Made by a program: the position numbers and the translations under genes
Shown: positions 61,443 through 64,000 of the stretch, one piece after another
How the letters are laid out: every line of letters starts with the position of its first letter
Numbering within the stretch: position 1 is the stretch's first letter
NCBI GenBank assembly: GCA_900315675.1
Contig: OMZY01000008.1
Location: forward strand, 62,001 to 126,000
Direction: 5' to 3'
Length of the DNA: 64,000 bases
From: an uncultured Eubacteriales bacterium
Lineage (GTDB): Bacteria > Bacillota > Clostridia > Christensenellales > Aristaeellaceae
The notes under the pieces: generated by a model
The model's database searches: none
Seen by the model: the letters and a program-made list of their open reading frames with translations, nothing else
Told to the model about the DNA's origin: nothing

Positions 61443-62069
61443 ATGCTGTTTATCGGAATTTGCGGAGCGAGCGGAAGCGGGAAGAGCACACTGGCGGAAG
61501 CGCTGCGGGAGAAGCTGGGCGAGGACCGGTGCCTGGTGCTGCAGCAGGACGCCTACTACCGGGATCATTCCTTCCTGACGTTTGAACAGCGGGTGAAGCT
61601 GAACTACGACGAGCCGCAGATCTTCGACCATGACCTGCTGCTGGAAGACGTGCAGCAGCTGCTGAACGGCGGGGGAATCACCCGGAAGGGATACAACTTC
61701 TCCGAACACCGGCGGGACGACAGGCCGGACGAGATTATCCTGCCGAAGGAGGTCATGATCCTGGAAGGCATCCACTGCTTCCATGACAAGAGGCTGACAG
61801 AACTGATGTTCCTGAAGCTGTATATGCAGGTGGAACCGGATATCTGCCTGTTGAGGAGAATTGAGCGGGATATCGTGGACCGGGGCAGGGACATCCAGGG
61901 CATCGGGGAGCAGTACCTGAACACGGTCAAGCCGATGTATGACAAGTACATCCGGAACTATATCCATGACGCGGACGTGATTGTGGCCAACGGCGGAAAG
62001 AACGCGAGGATCGTTGATATATTAGCTGGATATGTGAAGGACGAATTGTCCTCACATATCCAACAATGA
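61443..62069 (+). CDS. udk: Uridine kinase
   Basis: A 208-residue P-loop kinase phosphorylating uridine and cytidine in pyrimidine salvage. Walker A GASGSGKST begins at residue 6; DAYYRDHSF, FDHDLLLEDVQQLL, VMILEGIHCFHD and RRIERDIVDRGRD are the usual substrate and lid segments. Length is typical. Of three near ATGs, 61443 has GGAGG at the right distance (8 bp). It may be co-transcribed with GH127. Confidence 0.93.
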   Translation: MLFIGICGASGSGKSTLAEALREKLGEDRCLVLQQDAYYRDHSFLTFEQRVKLNYDEPQIFDHDLLLEDVQQLLNGGGITRKGYNFSEHRRDDRPDEIILPKEVMILEGIHCFHDKRLTELMFLKLYMQVEPDICLLRRIERDIVDRGRDIQGIGEQYLNTVKPMYDKYIRNYIHDADVIVANGGKNARIVDILAGYVKDELSSHIQQ

Positions 62070-62174
62070 ATTATTTCAAAGCAACAATGTTGCTTTGAAA
62101 TGTGAAATATCTGCCTGCGGCAGATGTGAATTATTGGGCTCCGCCCAATATGAATTATTCGACTGACGTCGAAT
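62066..62174. repeat. Four-unit ATGAATT/hairpin array after udk
   Basis: Hairpins ATTTCAAAGCAAC-aat-GTTGCTTTGAAAT, ATCTGCC-tgc-GGCAGAT, ATTGGGC-tcc-GCCCAAT and ATTCGAC-tgac-GTCGAAT alternate with ATGAATT or GTGAATT spacers. The array starts at the udk stop codon. Confidence 0.85.
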
Positions 62175-62228
62175 GCGAAAGTTACCTTTACCTTTGTTCT
62201 GAAAATTGATGATGAATAACTGTGGATC

Positions 62229-62257
62229 AAACTGCTTCCGAAACGGAAGCAGTTTTT
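62229..62257 (+). terminator. Intrinsic terminator after the udk array
   Basis: Stem AAACTGCTTCCG / CGGAAGCAGTTT with loop AAA and TT tail. The following 280 bp up to pckA is AT-rich with no gene seen. Confidence 0.82.
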
Positions 62258-62538
62258 CAATGAGAGTGGGAAGAGGGAAGATTCCTGCCGGATGAATTGT
62301 ATTTACATTGTACTTCGGAGAATGCAAAAACGAGGGCTTTTCAGGTTTTTTGGAAAAAATGACGAAATTATGACCGGATTGAACATGTTGATAAATAAGG
62401 GAAATATTGCTTTTTTGGTCAAATTATCAAATTTTTGTTACAAGGCAGGAAATAGGGGAAAAAAGTTGAATAAGAGAAATTGGGTTACGTTGGGATATAT
62501 ATTCACGAGAACCCTAATGTATTATCAGGAGGTGCCCT

Positions 62539-63948
62539 ATGGCAGCTGTGGATCTTACCAAATACGGGATCACCGGTGCAACGGAGATCATTCATAACCC
62601 TTCTTACGAAGTGCTCTTCGAAGAAGAAAACAAGCCGGAGCTGACTGGCTATGACAAGGGTCAGCTGACCGAGCTGGACGCGATGAACGTCATGACCGGT
62701 ATTTATACCGGACGGAGCCCCAAGGACAAGTACATCGTCATGGACGAGAACAGCAAGGACACCGTATGGTGGACCACTGATGGTTACAAGAACGACAACC
62801 ATCCCCTGAGCGAAGAAAACTGGGCGATCCTGAAGAAGCTGGCCCAGAAGGAACTGAGCGGCAAGCGCCTGTTCGTCATGGATGCCTTCTGCGGCGCCAA
62901 CAAGGACACCCGCATGGCCATCCGTTTCGTGATGGAAGTGGCCTGGCAGGCTCACTTCGTGAAGAACATGTTCATCCAGCCCACCGAAGAAGAACTGGCT
63001 TCCTTTGAGCCCGACTTCGTCGTGTACTGCGCCTCCAAGGCCAAGGTGGATGACTACAAGGCCATGGGCCTGAACAGCGAGACCGCTGTTGCCTTCAACA
63101 TCACCAGCCGTGAGCAGGTTATCCTGAACACCTGGTACGGCGGCGAAATGAAGAAGGGTATGTTCTCCATGATGAACTACTACCTGCCGCTGAAGGGCAT
63201 TGCTTCCATGCACTGCTCCGCCAACACCGACATGGAAGGCAAGAACACTGCCATCTTCTTCGGTCTGAGCGGCACCGGCAAGACCACCCTGTCCACCGAC
63301 CCCAAGCGTCTGCTGATCGGCGATGACGAACACGGCTGGGACGACAACGGCGTGTTCAACTTCGAAGGCGGCTGCTACGCCAAGGTTATCAACCTGGACA
63401 AGGAAAGCGAGCCCGACATCTACAACGCCATCCGCCGCGACGCCCTGCTGGAGAATGTTACGGTTGATGCAAACGGCAAGATCGACTTCGCCGACAAGAG
63501 CGTGACCGAGAACACCCGCGTGAGCTATCCGATCGAGCACATCGAGAAGATCGTTAAGAACGTGAACCCCGTGTCCGCCGGCCCTGACGCCAAGAATGTT
63601 ATCTTCCTGAGCGCTGACGCCTTCGGCGTGCTGCCGCCTGTGAGCATTCTGACCCCCGAACAGACCAAGTACTACTTCCTGAGCGGCTTCACCGCCAAGC
63701 TGGCCGGTACCGAGCGCGGCATCACCGAGCCAACCCCCACCTTCTCCGCCTGCTTCGGCCAGGCCTTCCTCGAACTGCATCCCACCAAGTATGCTGAGGA
63801 ACTGGTTAAGAAGATGGAAAAGAGCGGCGCGAAGGCCTACCTGGTCAACACCGGCTGGAACGGCACCGGCAAGCGTATCTCCATCAAGGATACCCGCGGC
63901 ATCATCAGAAGATTCCGTACTTCAACTTCGAAGTGCCCACCGAACTGA
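62539..63948 (+). CDS. pckA: ATP-type phosphoenolpyruvate carboxykinase, frame disrupted near the 3' end
   Basis: Converts oxaloacetate and ATP to PEP, or the reverse in anaerobes that fix CO2. 469 residues are open; P-loop [11 protein letters not shown] starts at 242, with [36 protein letters not shown] and [18 protein letters not shown] all present, so the enzyme was functional. After DTRGII the frame turns into [13 protein letters not shown] and stops at 63948, while the expected continuation ([19 protein letters not shown]) resumes in another frame at about 63914. About 14 codons are missing at the junction. The gene would run past 64000. GGAGG precedes the ATG and codon bias is strong, so a sequence or assembly error is as likely as a true mutation. 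Confidence 0.85.
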   Translation: MAAVDLTKYGITGATEIIHNPSYEVLFEEENKPELTGYDKGQLTELDAMNVMTGIYTGRSPKDKYIVMDENSKDTVWWTTDGYKNDNHPLSEENWAILKKLAQKELSGKRLFVMDAFCGANKDTRMAIRFVMEVAWQAHFVKNMFIQPTEEELASFEPDFVVYCASKAKVDDYKAMGLNSETAVAFNITSREQVILNTWYGGEMKKGMFSMMNYYLPLKGIASMHCSANTDMEGKNTAIFFGLSGTGKTTLSTDPKRLLIGDDEHGWDDNGVFNFEGGCYAKVINLDKESEPDIYNAIRRDALLENVTVDANGKIDFADKSVTENTRVSYPIEHIEKIVKNVNPVSAGPDAKNVIFLSADAFGVLPPVSILTPEQTKYYFLSGFTAKLAGTERGITEPTPTFSACFGQAFLELHPTKYAEELVKKMEKSGAKAYLVNTGWNGTGKRISIKDTRGIIRRFRTSTSKCPPN

Positions 63949-64000
63949 ACGGTGTGGATACCGGCATCCTGGATCCCCGCGACACCTACAAGGATGCCTC
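63914..64000 (+). pseudogene. pckA: pckA 3' portion in a shifted frame, cut by the window end
   Basis: Reads [19 protein letters not shown] then [11 protein letters not shown], which is the normal PEP carboxykinase sequence following DTRGII plus about 14 residues. It is out of frame with the upstream part, implying a net loss of about 40 bp. Confidence 0.8.

Noticed and set aside
62292-62597. 101-codon frame upstream of pckA
   Set aside because: It overlaps the pckA start in another frame and lies in AT-rich leader DNA.

Overview
The window reads as chromosome of a GC-rich, Gram-positive-type Clostridia (Bacillota), probably a gut or rumen anaerobe. The pointers are a CggR-controlled glycolysis locus, SpoIIE/RsbW/STAS partner-switching proteins, BspA-type leucine-rich surface proteins, an NHLP-type peptide exporter, a GH127 glycosidase and an ATP-type PEP carboxykinase. 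Finer taxonomy is not supported. Core genes are GC-rich; two insertions (about 24.8-28.9 kb and 33.5-36.9 kb) are visibly AT-rich and look acquired.

Layout. 0-3.5 kb: cggR, pgk, tpiA behind a CggR-like operator. 3.7-7.5 kb: a lone RsbW-like kinase and a large secreted Pro/Glu-rich protein. 7.8-9.0 kb: a RAYT (REP-associated tyrosine transposase) embedded in its REP palindromes. 9.0-13.9 kb: NHLP export operon without a visible precursor peptide. 14.6-17.8 kb: class II Fic protein with its own operator, then a DUF2975/YozG-type operon. 18.2-22.5 kb: a small membrane protein and two BspA-like proteins. 23.8-24.8 kb: remains of a capsule locus that seems to have collapsed by deletion. 25.0-27.8 kb: AAA_13-type ATPase plus putative nuclease (candidate defence pair). 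29.0-33.5 kb: ABC transporter, PPP phosphatase, HprK-like P-loop protein. 33.8-36.9 kb: nitrilase-fold protein plus two unknown HTH-like proteins. 38.4-41.5 kb: c-di-GMP phosphodiesterase, Hpt protein, ECF sigma factor. 41.7-48.5 kb: CHASE2-SpoIIE phosphatase and a giant FecR/MBG-repeat secreted protein. 49.3-54.3 kb: STAS, DUF2156, MATE-RsbW fusion and SpoIIE-RsbW fusion in one operon. 54.7-62.1 kb: HTH-fused UDP-sugar dehydrogenase, diguanylate cyclase, MATE pump, GH127, uridine kinase. 62.5-64.0 kb: pckA with a frame-disrupting deletion, running off the end.

A theme is signalling: three RsbW-like domains, two SpoIIE phosphatases, one STAS protein, two c-di-GMP proteins, an Hpt protein and an ECF factor lie within 64 kb. 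The other theme is the intergenic DNA, which is unusually rich in structured repeats: REP palindromes, 7-bp tandem repeats, hairpins with tri-nucleotide loops and changing stems, about 130-bp elements with covarying ends, and units made of 10-bp-phased iterons followed by a conserved promoter-like core and often a terminator. The best candidates for undescribed biology are the iteron units (31.6-32.2 and 36.9-37.2 kb), the nitrilase trio lying between them, the ATPase/nuclease pair, and the MATE transporter fused to a degenerate RsbW domain. No rRNA, tRNA or CRISPR array was recognised.
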